DNA of 25,701 nt from Saprolegnia diclina VS20. Lineage: Eukaryota; Oomycota; Saprolegniomycetes; Saprolegniales; Saprolegniaceae. The notes beneath the pieces are model-generated. The model saw only the letters and a program-made list of their open reading frames with translations, had not been told where the DNA came from and did not search any database. How positions within the stretch are numbered: the first letter of the stretch is position 1; every line of letters begins with the position of its first letter. Shown here piece by piece: positions 1 to 10,323 of this stretch. Where the stretch lies: contig NW_008246102.1 in NCBI RefSeq assembly GCF_000281045.1, positions 335,731 through 361,431 of the forward strand, read 5' to 3'. Position numbers and translations under genes: made by a program.

Positions 1-1746
1 CGCATCTCGAGTTCAATGTTCGCCATCCCGAGCTTTGCAGTCGGATCTCGTTCGGCTGGATGTGCACGCTTCGTCACCCGGCATAAGCGGCCTCTCTCAT
101 TCGCTGAGGAGCGAGCATGCTGTGGTGATGTGGTCTGCACATCCCAACGACGGTCGTGGCGTGCCCCAGTACAACTGTAGGCTGTAGGGAATAGAAACGC
201 AGTATAGGCAGTATGCTGTGCGAAGATAAACAGAGTCAAATATACCCGGAACCCCGCACATTGCGTCCACGGCGACGACCACTTCACGACAATGCCTCGA
301 CCCTCATCATCCCAAGCTCCCGAGTCATGTGCATTCGAAATCGACGACGCGAAGTCTCTTGACGACAAGGATCAAACAAACGCTCAAGCACCCAGAAGAC
401 ATCAAGGCTAGGGAGCTCCGTATCCACATCCAAGGCCCCAAGACCAACTGTACATGTCGAGACGTGCATCTACGGATCGAGCCATCACCCACACCACAAC
501 AACATCTCGCTCAGCACCAAGTTGTGTGACGTTTCAGCAACTGAGATGCTACAATGCGAAGCAGCATCGCGCGAGATCAAGAACGTGGCTGCTGCGTGCC
601 AAAAAGACCCAAGCAACTACTCGACGCACGAGCTCCGAAACGGCGGTGCTACGGCCTTATGTCGTGGCAGCATGCCAGACCTCGCCGTCTCGGCTAGAAG
701 TCACCAGACGCACTCACGAAACACACCAGCATCAAGCGAACAACCTCTCACCGCTCACAACTCGATTGGCCCCAACCGCATGACGTCATTTCTGGGGGGC
801 GCCTCGCCCACCTCTGGCATGGTGGACACCAACGGTTGTTGCCTCCAAGTAGCTCGGTCTTGGTAGAGGAATACGATGTTTTGGTGGTGAGCACTTGGGG
901 AGCGGTACTCGCGTGCACTGTGCTCGAATTTATGAACTAGTAGTGTTTTCGTCGAATAGGAGACCATCAAAACAGATTCAACCATGTGAAGATTTGCATT
1001 TCATGAAACGACGAATCCCTGCGCAATATTATTCACTAATATATATCATTTCTTGGTGATCTTGCGTGCCCTTAGGCTCATTCTGGCCCACCCGGCTCCT
1101 TGCCTGTCCGACGCCGCCCGTGCTTGTTCTAGTTAGTACGTGTACCAACCAGTATAGCGGTAACCTATTGTGAGTTTGCTACAGCTAGCACTATGGACAC
1201 AGACAGCACTACAGTCGTGATGCTGACGTACTGTGTTGCCCACAGACCATACTACACTAGATGCCCCACTCCATTTTACGTATAACATGAAACATCTGAG
1301 CAACCATCGAGTGTTTCGACCAAGGGAATGATACAAAGGTGCCATTCGACGGGGTAGGTTTTCGTCGCTCGATCCATGGCAAGTATGCCTTCCCAAACAT
1401 TGAGCGGCGAGGATGGTTGCGTGGAACTTGGTACAGTTCGTGCGACGGAGACAGCAAGGAGGCTGCTGGTCGCGGGCAGCTACCGTTGTACTGGGGCTGG
1501 CATTCGACTCAATACTACTATTGTTGGCTTGTGTGTATCCATGGCCCTGATGACCAATGCTTTCTCGTTTGGATGCGTCCTTCGACGACGAAGCTCGCTG
1601 GCGCTGCCACGTCATACACTTGTGTTCAGAGATGCCGTGGCGTTTTTTTATCCTCATTGTGAATGACGTGGAGGTTTTCGGATACGACACGCGCGTATCC
1701 GTACTCGTCAAACGCACTCTTCCTCCCATTCTTCCTTCGCCCAACG
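1..1746. other. Gene-poor stretch, nothing recognised
   Basis: Several open frames of 60-200 codons cross this stretch on both strands, but none shows a recognisable domain, a consistent splice pattern or a sensible amino-acid composition. The longest (1133-1744, minus strand) reads as unstructured Ser/Arg/His/Cys-rich sequence typical of a chance frame. The last hundred or so bases should hold the promoter and 5' UTR of the PHO88-like gene that starts at 1747. I cannot exclude a decayed mobile element or a lineage-specific gene. Confidence 0.5.
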
Positions 1747-2487
1747 ATGAAGCTCCCGACGCTCGACACGCTGCGCAGCATCCCGCCTGTCTTCATCACG
1801 CTGGGCCTCGTCCTCGTCTCCAAGACAGTCGTCGACCCGGAGAACATGGGTACGTCCTGCGCCCTCCTCTCGGTGCTCATCGTCGCCTATAGTGCACCTC
1901 TGGCTCGTGCGCGGGCTCTATGCGATCGCCCAGCTTGGCTGCGTCCTTACCCTCTTCTACCTCTACCTCCAGGCGCGCGTACGCTCAGCCTCTCTCCAGC
2001 GGCCTCGCGACTCACGATACCGTAGAACAACCCGGATCCGGCCGTGGTCGTCGTCAAGGAAGACCTTGGCTTTGGCATGGAGGGCGAAAAGACCGAAAAG
2101 ATCACGGTCGGCCTCCATGACCAGCGCGTGGCCTTGAAGGAAATGCAGAAGATCGTCTTGGGTCTCGCCGTCGCGAGCTTCCTGCACGTCAAGTGGGAGT
2201 TCATCCCGCCGCTTGTCATTGGCATCTTCAGCGGCCCGCACGGCTTGTACAGCACGCCCATTGTAGGCAGTTGTACGACTTGTCACGGGCTAATTAAATG
2301 CTAGGTCCGCGTCTTGCTCCGTGGTGAGCGCGCGTGGGGCAAGCTCCAGCGTCCGTGGGCCGAGCCGGCTTCGGCGATGGCGAGCCAGTGGGAGTCGTGG
2401 AACGATACGATCACGTCGGCGCTCACGGGCGAGCCGATGCAGAAGAAGAGCAAGAAGGACAAGACGAGCAAGCGCAAGAACAAGTAG
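1747..2487 (+). CDS. PHO88/SND3-like ER membrane protein
   Basis: Four exons (1747-1849, 1893-1978, 2026-2262, 2305-2487) join in frame to 202 residues; the three introns are 42-47 nt. The first ATG of the joined frame at 1747 is the start. Two hydrophobic segments lie near residues 11-30 and 37-58. A central block holds the family pattern: a Thr/Val stretch (EKITVGLHDQ), then a helix leading to SFLHVKWEFIPPLVIGIF and LYSTPIVRVLLRGE, then the basic-proline signature LQRPW. The C-terminus is Lys-rich (KKSKKDKTSKRKNK). PHO88 was first linked to phosphate-transporter maturation in yeast and is now known as SND3, part of the SRP-independent ER targeting route; the length (about 190 in yeast) fits. 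Its stop lies 140 bp from the stop of the convergent CH-domain gene. Family assignment is by motif memory, and its exact role in this organism is inferred. Confidence 0.86.
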
Positions 2488-2627
2488 AGTCCACCATTAA
2501 GTGTCCATCATGCAACTACAGTACAACATTGCACCGCTGCAAGATCATCGACTTCTTTCCCAAGTGTCCATTAGCATGGGCGTAAGTTACAAGTTACTAC
2601 TATCATGTGCACAAATACAAGCTCCGC

Positions 2628-3948
2628 TCACGCGGACGCAGCGAACGGAGGCCGATGCGTGCGTGCAGGAGACTTGTACACTGGCACGTAGAGCGCAACG
2701 CAGGCACGGAGGAGAAGCAAGCGTGGCAGCAAGCAAAGCACGACCAGCGCACCCGGCGTAGCGCGGTGCAGAAACCAAAAGTGGTGCACCAAAGGCCGCG
2801 GGGCGATCGCTAGCGACTCCTTCATCTTCTCGTACACGCCTTCCTTGGGGACGTCGACATGCGTGGGATTTGTCTCGGCCACAGCGGCTTCAACTTCAGG
2901 CTGAACGTCGTCACTGGCCGCTTCGTCGCTCATGACTTCGTCGCTCATGACTTCGTCGCTCGCCGCTTCGTCGCTCGTCCCATTGTCCGGAATCGAGACC
3001 TCGTCGTCGTCGTTCAAAAGTTCGTTGTCGGTGGGAACATCCTCTTCGACTTCGTCGGGCTCGTGGAACGATGGTGTGCGGACGATGGCCGGGCGCGTGA
3101 GCACGCCAAAGACGCGGAAGACGAGCGCGAGGTACGTGAGCACCGACTTTTCATCGACACCGACTTCAAAGTCCTCGACTTGCAGCAGCTGCGGCACGTC
3201 AAAAGTCTGCTCGAGCACGTGGAAGGCCAGTGCGAGGTTTTCGGCAGCGTTCGCTGGCGACATCGTCTCGATCGGGATGAGCGCCGGGTGGAACGCCGAG
3301 ATGAGTGCGCAGAATGCGAGGCCGTTGCGCCAACTCGACGTGAAGTTGGTGACGCGGACAATGTCTGGGAACGCGTCGAGACAGTCCTTGCACCAGAGCA
3401 AGAGACCTTCCTTGCCCGTGACGCCATGGAAACTAATGTCTGCAAGCTGGTAGTGCTTGATGATGGTCCACATAAGCCTATCGAGCGTACATTGGCATAC
3501 TATGGTTGGAGAGAAACCACAAACCCAAGCACGAGCTTCGAGTTGCCGTCGACAATGTCGGAGGAGCCGATGTTGGTCACGGTCACATTCTCCTTGGCCA
3601 TAAAGCCCACGACGTGGTTGAGATTCTCGAGCATGTGGATCCGGTACTTGACGACCTTGTTGTACTTCTACGAACAGCAAATGACTCACCAAGACACGAG
3701 TAGTGTAAATACAGCACCACGCAAACAGGTTTCTGGCTGATGCGCTCTAGTAGCGCAATGAGGCGCAGACCGTCCTTGAGGTCCTCGTACAAGTCGTCGA
3801 CGGCCATGTCGGGTGGCAGGAAGACGTTCGCCCACTAGTCGCACAAGAGCTGAGATGGCAGTGCCATGGCGCTAGGTCGTACCCGTGTGAACGTGTGCTT
3901 CTGCACCTCGACCCATCCTTCGTCGACCGCGGTCGTCCGTCTGCTCAT
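2628..3948 (-). CDS. Tandem CH-domain protein with hydrophobic C-terminal tail
   Basis: Four exons (3948-3883, 3834-3718, 3667-3525, 3477-2628) join in frame to 391 residues. CH1 begins at WVEVQKHTFTRWANVFL and continues with [34 protein letters not shown] and [19 protein letters not shown]2 follows with [25 protein letters not shown] and LTYLAL. Tandem CH1-CH2 is the actin-binding head of alpha-actinin, spectrin, filamin, calmin and nesprin. The rod and EF-hands of alpha-actinin are absent. Instead there is an acidic linker with a Ser-Asp-Glu repeat, then a Leu/Val-rich segment (about 351-376) and a 15-residue basic end, suggesting a tail-anchored protein. The segment contains two Arg, so the membrane call is moderate. 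The exon 2 donor is ambiguous (3717 chosen to match the length of the neighbour). Exon 3 is 143 nt, exactly as in the divergent alpha-actinin gene, with the same intron phases. Upstream ATGs are not needed. Confidence 0.87.
2921..2980. repeat. 15-nt tandem repeat encoding Ser-Asp-Glu units
   Basis: Four adjacent 15-nt units, cttcgtcgctcatga twice followed by two variants, lie inside the last exon of the CH-domain gene. On the minus strand they encode five-residue units SDE(V/A)(M/A). The frame is preserved because the unit is a multiple of three. Confidence 0.85.
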
Positions 3949-5662
3949 GCTGACTTGGCCAGAAACGTGCAATGTGAATAAACCCCTCCCTAACGTCAAA
4001 ACCTGATTGGGCCACGCCCTCAACCACGCTTTTTCAGGTTAATCCGAATATCGCTCATCAAATTCGGAAAGTGCCGATTTCGGCCGGTGTGAAGGTTGAC
4101 GCATCGGTCTGCCAGCACAAAGGTGATGCTGTTGCTGCAGCCACGGTGCAACAAAGCCTCGTCAAAGACAGCACCCTGCTCACGACAATCCGCACTGAGC
4201 TCGTACGCATGCATATAGTACGTGGTAAGAGTACCGGTATGTGTACACTCGCTTCAACGACGCCAAGCAGCAACAACGTTGGAACGAAGCGCCGAGTGCC
4301 AGGTGTCGTCTGAGGACTGCATTGTACTCATGCGAGTCGTGGGCTGCCTCACAAGCGATCCCAACCAATCTCGTTGTTGCAAGGTCGGGCAACTCCAGAC
4401 ATGGAATTTCCTCTGACAAGACCGAACTACTGTGTCGGTGTCCGCCGTGCCAGTTCTGGGCGAGGCGGGTTAGCTTTTGACTGATACTATTAATTCGTGG
4501 ATGGCTCGAGCTCGCTTGCTCTCGCCTGGATCTTGTAACGTGTGCGTGCTACCATATCTCTGGAACGCTCGGCCTTGCGCGGAAAACCTCTTCCCCTTGT
4601 TGGAAACGGCACCAACGTCGTCTTTGTTGTTTCTCATTCTGTGCACGCATGTCGTCGACAACTCCTTCCTCTCATCTGTCTGCAATAAAGAGCTGTGGAT
4701 CACGAGAAAACCCGCAGTTTCTATCCGAGTCAGTGTTATCGACATTTACTCGACACTCGTATGCAAGCTTGAGGCGGCATTACGCTCTGATCAACGAATC
4801 TCGGCGCCCTGTACGACGTCACGCACATATCCACACCGCACCTCTGCACGACGGTCTCTGCAATCGACCAACGCCGCATTGTTGTTGACGATCCAGCCAC
4901 CAAACGGTCGCAACGTTCGTGCCTCAAGTTCGCAACCTCGCAACCTTGATCTCTGCACTGTACGACACTGCTGTCGCCTGCACTGACAACCTACGATCTC
5001 TGCCTCTTCGATATCGGCCTTCCGTGGATCAATCGCCACCATGCCGCCGTGCGCATGCGTCTTGGCTCCATGCGATCTTGATCATGTTGGGTGCAATCCG
5101 ATCTTATGGGACGACGCGAAGACAAGCAGAGAGCCATTCGCAGAGGCAGGTGCATCTTCGGTCGTTGATCTCTTCTCGTCTTTACCGCAACCGACCCAAC
5201 TCGCATGCGCTGGTCGTCGTCGGCGAGGGGCCGGTGCCAGGGCCAGTGCGGGAGAGTGCGTCGTACAGTGTAGACACTACCTATTTTGGTATCAAGCTGT
5301 ATCACAGCCGGCGAGAGACAAGAGGTCGAGCGCCGAGACGGCTTTGCGGCGGCGTCGGTGGCCGCGTCGGTGGCGCCGGCGTGTTACTCACGTCTGGCCG
5401 TGACCGCGCTGAAAAAAAGCCGTCTGTTTTTTATTCGCGCGTGACATTAAAATTCGTTGGTGTTCCCATGGGTACGTTTCGTGACACATCATGACAAATG
5501 TATGTAACCCGGAGCGGAGGCGAGGTATTTTTATTCGGGACGGGCGACAAATTTAAAAAAGTTTCCACCGACGAGAAAACAAATAGAAATTGCACCTTTC
5601 GAAGGCAAATGCAAGCCGAGGGCCATTTTCGATCAACCTACGGCCGAGGAAGCTTGAACAGC
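3949..5662. other. Long intergenic region between divergent CH-domain genes
   Basis: This 1.7 kb separates the start codons of the two head-to-head CH-domain genes and must contain both promoters. Open frames up to 169-191 codons occur (for example 4477-4986 and 4919-5494, plus strand), but I recognise no domain and the compositions look like chance frames. About 150 bp upstream of the alpha-actinin ATG the DNA turns A/T-rich (5521-5590), which could be a core promoter. A lineage-specific gene or a relic cannot be excluded. Confidence 0.5.
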
Positions 5663-8600
5663 ATGGCGGGGGGCAACCACAACGAAGGATGGGTCGACGT
5701 CCAGAAGAACACCTTCACGCGCGTACGATCTTCCTCCCCTCCATGACCTGGACGAGCACGCTCATCTTCATGCTGCTGCTAGTGGGCCAACACGCACCTC
5801 TCCAAGAAGCGCATGGACATCAAGGACGTCTACGAAGACCTCAAGGACGGTCTGCGCCTTATTGCGCTCCTGCAGATCGTGAGCCGCCAGCAAGTCGCGC
5901 CGGTACATGGCCCGTCCCCGAATAAGATCTCAGCCCTCGCATCTGTCTGTAGAAGTACAACAAGAACCCGAAGATGCGGATCCAAAAGCTGGAGAACCTC
6001 AACCTCGCGTTCAACTTCATGGCCCGCAACGGCGTCACGGTCACCAACATTGGCTCGTCGGACATTGTCGACGGCAACAGCAAGCTTGTGCTCGGGTATG
6101 CTTTGAGGTTGAGACAAGACGTTTGCTGACGTGCTACGTACGTAGGCTGCTCTGGACGATCATCAAGGCCTACCAAGTCAGCGACATCGCCGTTGATGGC
6201 GTCTCGGGCAAGGATGGTACGGCCTTTGGAAATGAGCTGCAGATTGAGCTAATACGGATTGCGCGCAGGTCTTCTCCTCTGGTGCAAGCGGTCACTTGCG
6301 GACTACCCGACGGTGGACGTGACCAACTTCACGTCGAGTTGGACGAACGGTCTCGCGTTCTGCGCGTTGATTCACAAGCACTACCCCAACTTGCTCGACT
6401 TTGAGTCGCTCTCGCCCGAGAACGCCGAGCACAACGTTTCGCTTGGTACGTTGACAATTCTTACCGCTACTTGCCTCATCACGGTATCTAGCGTTCACGC
6501 TTGCCGAGACCAAGTTTGGCATCCCGCAGCTCCTCAACGTCGCCGACGTTGCCGGCAACCCGAAGCCCGATGACAAGTCGATCTTGACGTATGTCTCGCT
6601 GCTCTTCCAGGTACGACAACAACCATACATGCCAACACGCACTTAGCTTTCTCTAGGAATTTGCCTCGGATATGCAAAAGAAGAAGGCTATCACGACGAT
6701 CTGCAAGGCTGTGGGCATGTCGCAGCGCATCAACGAGCTCAAGGGCCACTACGAGACCTCGGCGCCTCAGCTTTTGGAATGGTACACGACCAAGTTGAGC
6801 GCGTGGACCGCCCCGGAAGCCTCGGCGCCGCTTGCTACTGGTACATACGCATTCACGATTCACCGCATGTTCAACGTTTCTGTGCAGTGCAACAAGCGCT
6901 CACGCAGTTCAACGAGTACAAGCGCACGGAGCGCCCTACGTACGAAGCGGCCTTTGTCCAGCTTGAAGGTAACATGTGAACGCTATCGACGGTCACGTAA
7001 GAACGACGTGTAGGCTGCGCGGGCCGTTGGATTGCTGCTTGCAAGAACAACCATCGCCCAGAGCCGACGATGTCGCCGTCGTTCGACGCGATCGCCGCTC
7101 TTCGCAAGACGATGCAAGGTACCTAACGCATTTTGCGTGCTATAAGACTCAGTGCGTCATATAGAAAACGAAGTCGCGTACGAGACGGCTCTCCGCGCGC
7201 ACGTCTTTCACTGCCAGCAGAACGGTAAGATGCTTTGTGCATGAATCGTCAACTCATCGAAATTAGACGCGATCATGAACACGGTGCTCTCTGACTTGGT
7301 CAAGCTTGAGACGTGGCTGGACAAGGTCGCCGCCGAATTCAACGACGAGACGCTTGCCGTCCACAGCTCGGTCCAGGCTGGTGCGTCTACCTCGAGCAAC
7401 TCTCTGACTAACGTACCCGCGACTTTGTAGAGGAAATGGACGAGAGCCTCCGCTTCTTTGAAGACGTCGAGATCCCTCGCTACCGCCACGTGCTCGAGAA
7501 GGTGCAGGCGGCGGCCGAAGCGCACTTGAGCGAAGCGCTCACGTCAGCGTCCACGACGGATCGCATCACGGCGGCGGAGACCCGCTTCAACGCCACGCTC
7601 GAGAGCATGGCGGCCACCAAGGAGACGGTCGGCAGCGCGCTCGTCTTTCAACGCGAAGTTGACGCTGTGGCCAAGGAGATGCGGTAGCCTGCTCATGCGT
7701 CTATTGCGATTGTACCAACTCTGGGTGTAGCGCGAGCATGAAGACGCTCAAGAACCACTTGGAGGAGGTCGACGAGCTCATCGATGACCAGAACATCCAT
7801 GTTGTTGGCGACGGCACCGAGGACGCGCTTGCTGCCATGAAGGCCGAATTTGAAGCTAACATCTTTCCCCGTGTCGACGCCGATGTTGTCACCAAGTTTG
7901 AGGCGGTGCGTGCTCCAAACAGACCCACGTACGGAATCTCATGATGATGAAACAGGACATTGCATCGAAGCGCGAGATCTTGACGCAGGCCAACCGAGAG
8001 ACGGACCTCGCGACGCTTGATTCGTTCCAGAAGAAGGTGCACGCGCTCGTCGCCAAGCGCGATGCCAAGCAGGCCGAGCTCTCGCAGGCTGTCGAAAACG
8101 CGCAAAAGCGCGTGACGCTTAGCTTGTCGTTCGCGGCGCTTGCGACTCACGTCGTCGACAAGGCGGCGCACACGACGTCGCAGGTAATTCGATCGGCTGT
8201 TTGTACACTGCATATTTACGCTGTTGATTCAGATCAACGCGACGGAAGGCTCGCTGGCCGACCAGCTCGCCAACCTCCAGCGCATTGACGGCGAAGAGAT
8301 GCACGCGTCGTCGCCCGATACGCTCATGGGACTTATGGAGCAGCTCGAAGCAGTGAGCGACCAACTCGAGGCGCTTCGCGTCTTCTCCAACCCGCACACG
8401 TCCGAGACGATCCAGAGTTGCCGCGCACTCTTCACGGGTGTGCAGTCGGGCTTGATGGAGCGCCTTCACGCGCTTGAGAAGGAGATCGCGATGGACCGTC
8501 TTGGCCACATTACGCCGGCGCAGCTCCAAGAAGTCGAGGAGGTCTTCAACCACTTTGACGTCGATAAGGACGGCCAGCTTGCGCGCGACGAGTTCATCAC

Positions 8601-8949
8601 GGCGTGCAAGGCGCTCGGGTACGACATGACGGAGGACGAGTGCCACAACATGTTTGACGAGCTCGATACGGACAAGAGCGAGGACATCTCTCTCCACGAG
8701 TTCTCGACCTTCTGCGCCGAGCAGTTGCAGTCGGGCACGACGCAGTCGGACGTCTTGGCGGCCTTTGAGATGCTTGCCAAGGACAAGACCATTTCGCGCG
8801 AGAAGCTCACGACGCACTTCGAGCCTGCGATCGCCGAGTACCTCATCGAGCACATGCCGCACCTCTTCGAGAAGCAAGAAGACGAAGACGTTGAAGCCCG
8901 CGAGGTCTTGGACTACAACTCGTTCAGCGCCGACCTTTTCCAGGGCTAG
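5663..8949 (+). CDS. Alpha-actinin (CH-CH, helical rod, EF-hands)
   Basis: Fifteen exons join in frame to 868 residues, close to the usual 880-900: 5663-5722, 5783-5902, 5953-6095, 6146-6216, 6269-6445, 6492-6610, 6657-6840, 6888-6968, 7014-7118, 7165-7224, 7267-7380, 7431-7683, 7731-7905, 7956-8183, 8233-8949. CH1 (about 9-122) has [17 protein letters not shown] and [14 protein letters not shown]2 (about 130-235) has GLLLWCK and [20 protein letters not shown] long charged alpha-helical region (about 240-720) matches spectrin repeats. EF-hand 1 (739-750, [12 protein letters not shown]) has a complete calcium loop. EF-hand 2 (775-786, [12 protein letters not shown]) has Glu where the invariant Gly should be. 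A degenerate C-terminal EF pair follows. Alpha-actinin crosslinks F-actin as an antiparallel dimer. The ATG at 5663 is the first that gives the conserved CH1 start; an in-frame extension upstream lacks similarity to the paralogue. Every splice junction preserves frame. Confidence 0.93.
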
Positions 8950-9620
8950 GCGAACATGGCTAAGTTTTTTCTCTCTAAATCTACTAACTACGTGTGTCTT
9001 GCATTCCTGCAACATTGCCGCCCTCGTATATTAATGTTGTATGCGTGCAACACAAGACCACCGCGAGCTTCACCGGCTTGGTCCTACAGCAGAGATAGGT
9101 GCTGTAGTTTTTAGTCGTCCGTACTAGTAGGCCACCCTACCAAGTCTGGGCATCCGACGATGTGCAAGATGTACAGTACTTGACAGTCGTCTTTTGGGGA
9201 TTCACTCAGTGCACTTATGCATCCCTGGACCCAGTGAGGTAACCGGGCAAATGACGAAGTCCTTCCGAAACAACAAATGTAGATAACCCTAGCCCCGGCG
9301 ATGCGGTGCCTCGACCGACGCTTGGGTTATTGAGGCCACTAGCGTCCTTCATTGAAGTAGAAGATACGTGTTGCATCTGCTACCTCGAACGCAAGCACTA
9401 CGATATTCTGCTGCGGCACGAATATGAGAACGGAATTCCGATCGGAATGCGAATATTTCCTTGCGCTGAAATATAATTCTAAAATTTAATTATCTAAATA
9501 TACACTTGCTGTTTGTATTATGATTCGATAGACGTGCAAAAAAACATTTAGGAATTTCGATTTGACGAGGCTAATAAAAATGGCCGGTGCTCGGTATCGC
9601 AGTTGTGAAATTGCAAAAGG
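8950..9620. other. Intergenic region, A/T-rich near its right end
   Basis: This holds the alpha-actinin 3' UTR and the upstream region of the zinc-finger gene. No supported coding sequence is seen. The stretch 9469-9585 is strongly A/T-rich against a GC-rich background, consistent with promoter DNA for the gene starting at 9621. Confidence 0.55.
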
Positions 9621-10259
9621 ATGGCACAGACGATTTCCGATGGGGACGTGAGCCTCTACTGGGGTGACGCGCTCGACTCGGTGGACATGGCCGACGTCCT
9701 GGCCTCGGCCCTCCTGGTGGCGTCCGACGCCGATCAGCTGCCCGACATCTCGGAGGCATCGCTCTTGGACTTGCTCACGGATGATACGACTGATCTCTCG
9801 ATGCTCCTTGACTTTGAAAAGACACCGGACGAGCTCCACATGCAGTGGACGTCGTCGGTGGAGGCGAAGGCGTCAACCCGACCTCGAAAGCTCTGCTCGC
9901 ACCCGGGCTGCGGCAAAACGGCTCGGGTCAAAGGCCATTGCACAGCGCACGGGGGGCGTCGATCGTGCAACGAGCCTGGCTGCACCAAAGTGCCTCAAGT
10001 CGGTGCCAAGTGCTCCAATCACGGTGGATTTACCAACTGTACAGTGGAGGGCTGCCAGAAGCGAGCGCAGTCCAAGGGTCTCTGCAAAACCCATGGCGGT
10101 GGCATGCGTTGCCACGCCGACGGCTGCACGAAAGTTGTGACCTCGAACGGTCGCTGCCGAGCGCACGGGGGTGGAGCCAAATGCTCGGTCGCAACCTGTG
10201 AGAAATGGGCCCAGCGCCGAGGGTTTTGCACCTTGCACGCCAAGCAGATGCAGACATAA
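9621..10259 (+). CDS. Five-repeat Cys/His zinc-finger protein (WRKY19-like type)
   Basis: Single exon, 212 residues. The N-terminal 90 residues are acidic and Leu/Asp-rich (for example ASLLDLLTDDTTDLSMLLDF), resembling a transcriptional activation or interaction region. From residue 92 there are five tandem units with the strict pattern C-x4-C-x9-C-x2-H, repeating every 24 residues: Cys92/97/107-His110, Cys116/121/131-His134, Cys140/145/155-His158, Cys164/169/179-His182 and Cys188/193/203-His206. Most units end HGG. This repeat is the zinc finger often annotated WRKY19-like in oomycete and plant proteins; there is no WRKY DNA-binding motif here, so the name reflects only the finger. Function is unknown; DNA or RNA binding and a nuclear role are inference. 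The stop is 64 bp from the stop of the convergent ataxin-10-like gene. The start ATG is followed directly by the acidic region and has no competitor nearby. Confidence 0.85.
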   Translation: MAQTISDGDVSLYWGDALDSVDMADVLASALLVASDADQLPDISEASLLDLLTDDTTDLSMLLDFEKTPDELHMQWTSSVEAKASTRPRKLCSHPGCGKTARVKGHCTAHGGRRSCNEPGCTKVPQVGAKCSNHGGFTNCTVEGCQKRAQSKGLCKTHGGGMRCHADGCTKVVTSNGRCRAHGGGAKCSVATCEKWAQRRGFCTLHAKQMQT

Positions 10260-10280
10260 CCCATCGATGCATACCCTGTT

Positions 10281-10286
10281 TTTATT
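10281..10286 (-). terminator. Polyadenylation signal AATAAA
   Basis: The minus strand reads AATAAA 38 nt beyond the stop codon of the ataxin-10-like gene. The spacing suits a eukaryotic poly(A) signal. It lies in the 64-bp gap shared with the convergent zinc-finger gene, so the two 3' UTRs may overlap. Confidence 0.5.
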
Positions 10287-10323
10287 TACCAAAGTAGTCA
10301 GGCGTTCTTAATCATGGACTCTA

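Noticed and set aside
1133-1744. 203-codon minus-strand open frame as a gene
   Set aside because: No domain, no splice context and a composition consistent with chance; I cannot support it as a gene.
2859-3740. 293-codon open frame on the plus strand
   Set aside because: It is antisense to the CH-domain gene, which has supported domains and splice sites.
8119-9015. 298-codon open frame on the minus strand
   Set aside because: It lies opposite the last alpha-actinin exon, which has clear EF-hands; the reverse frame is a by-product of GC-rich codon use.
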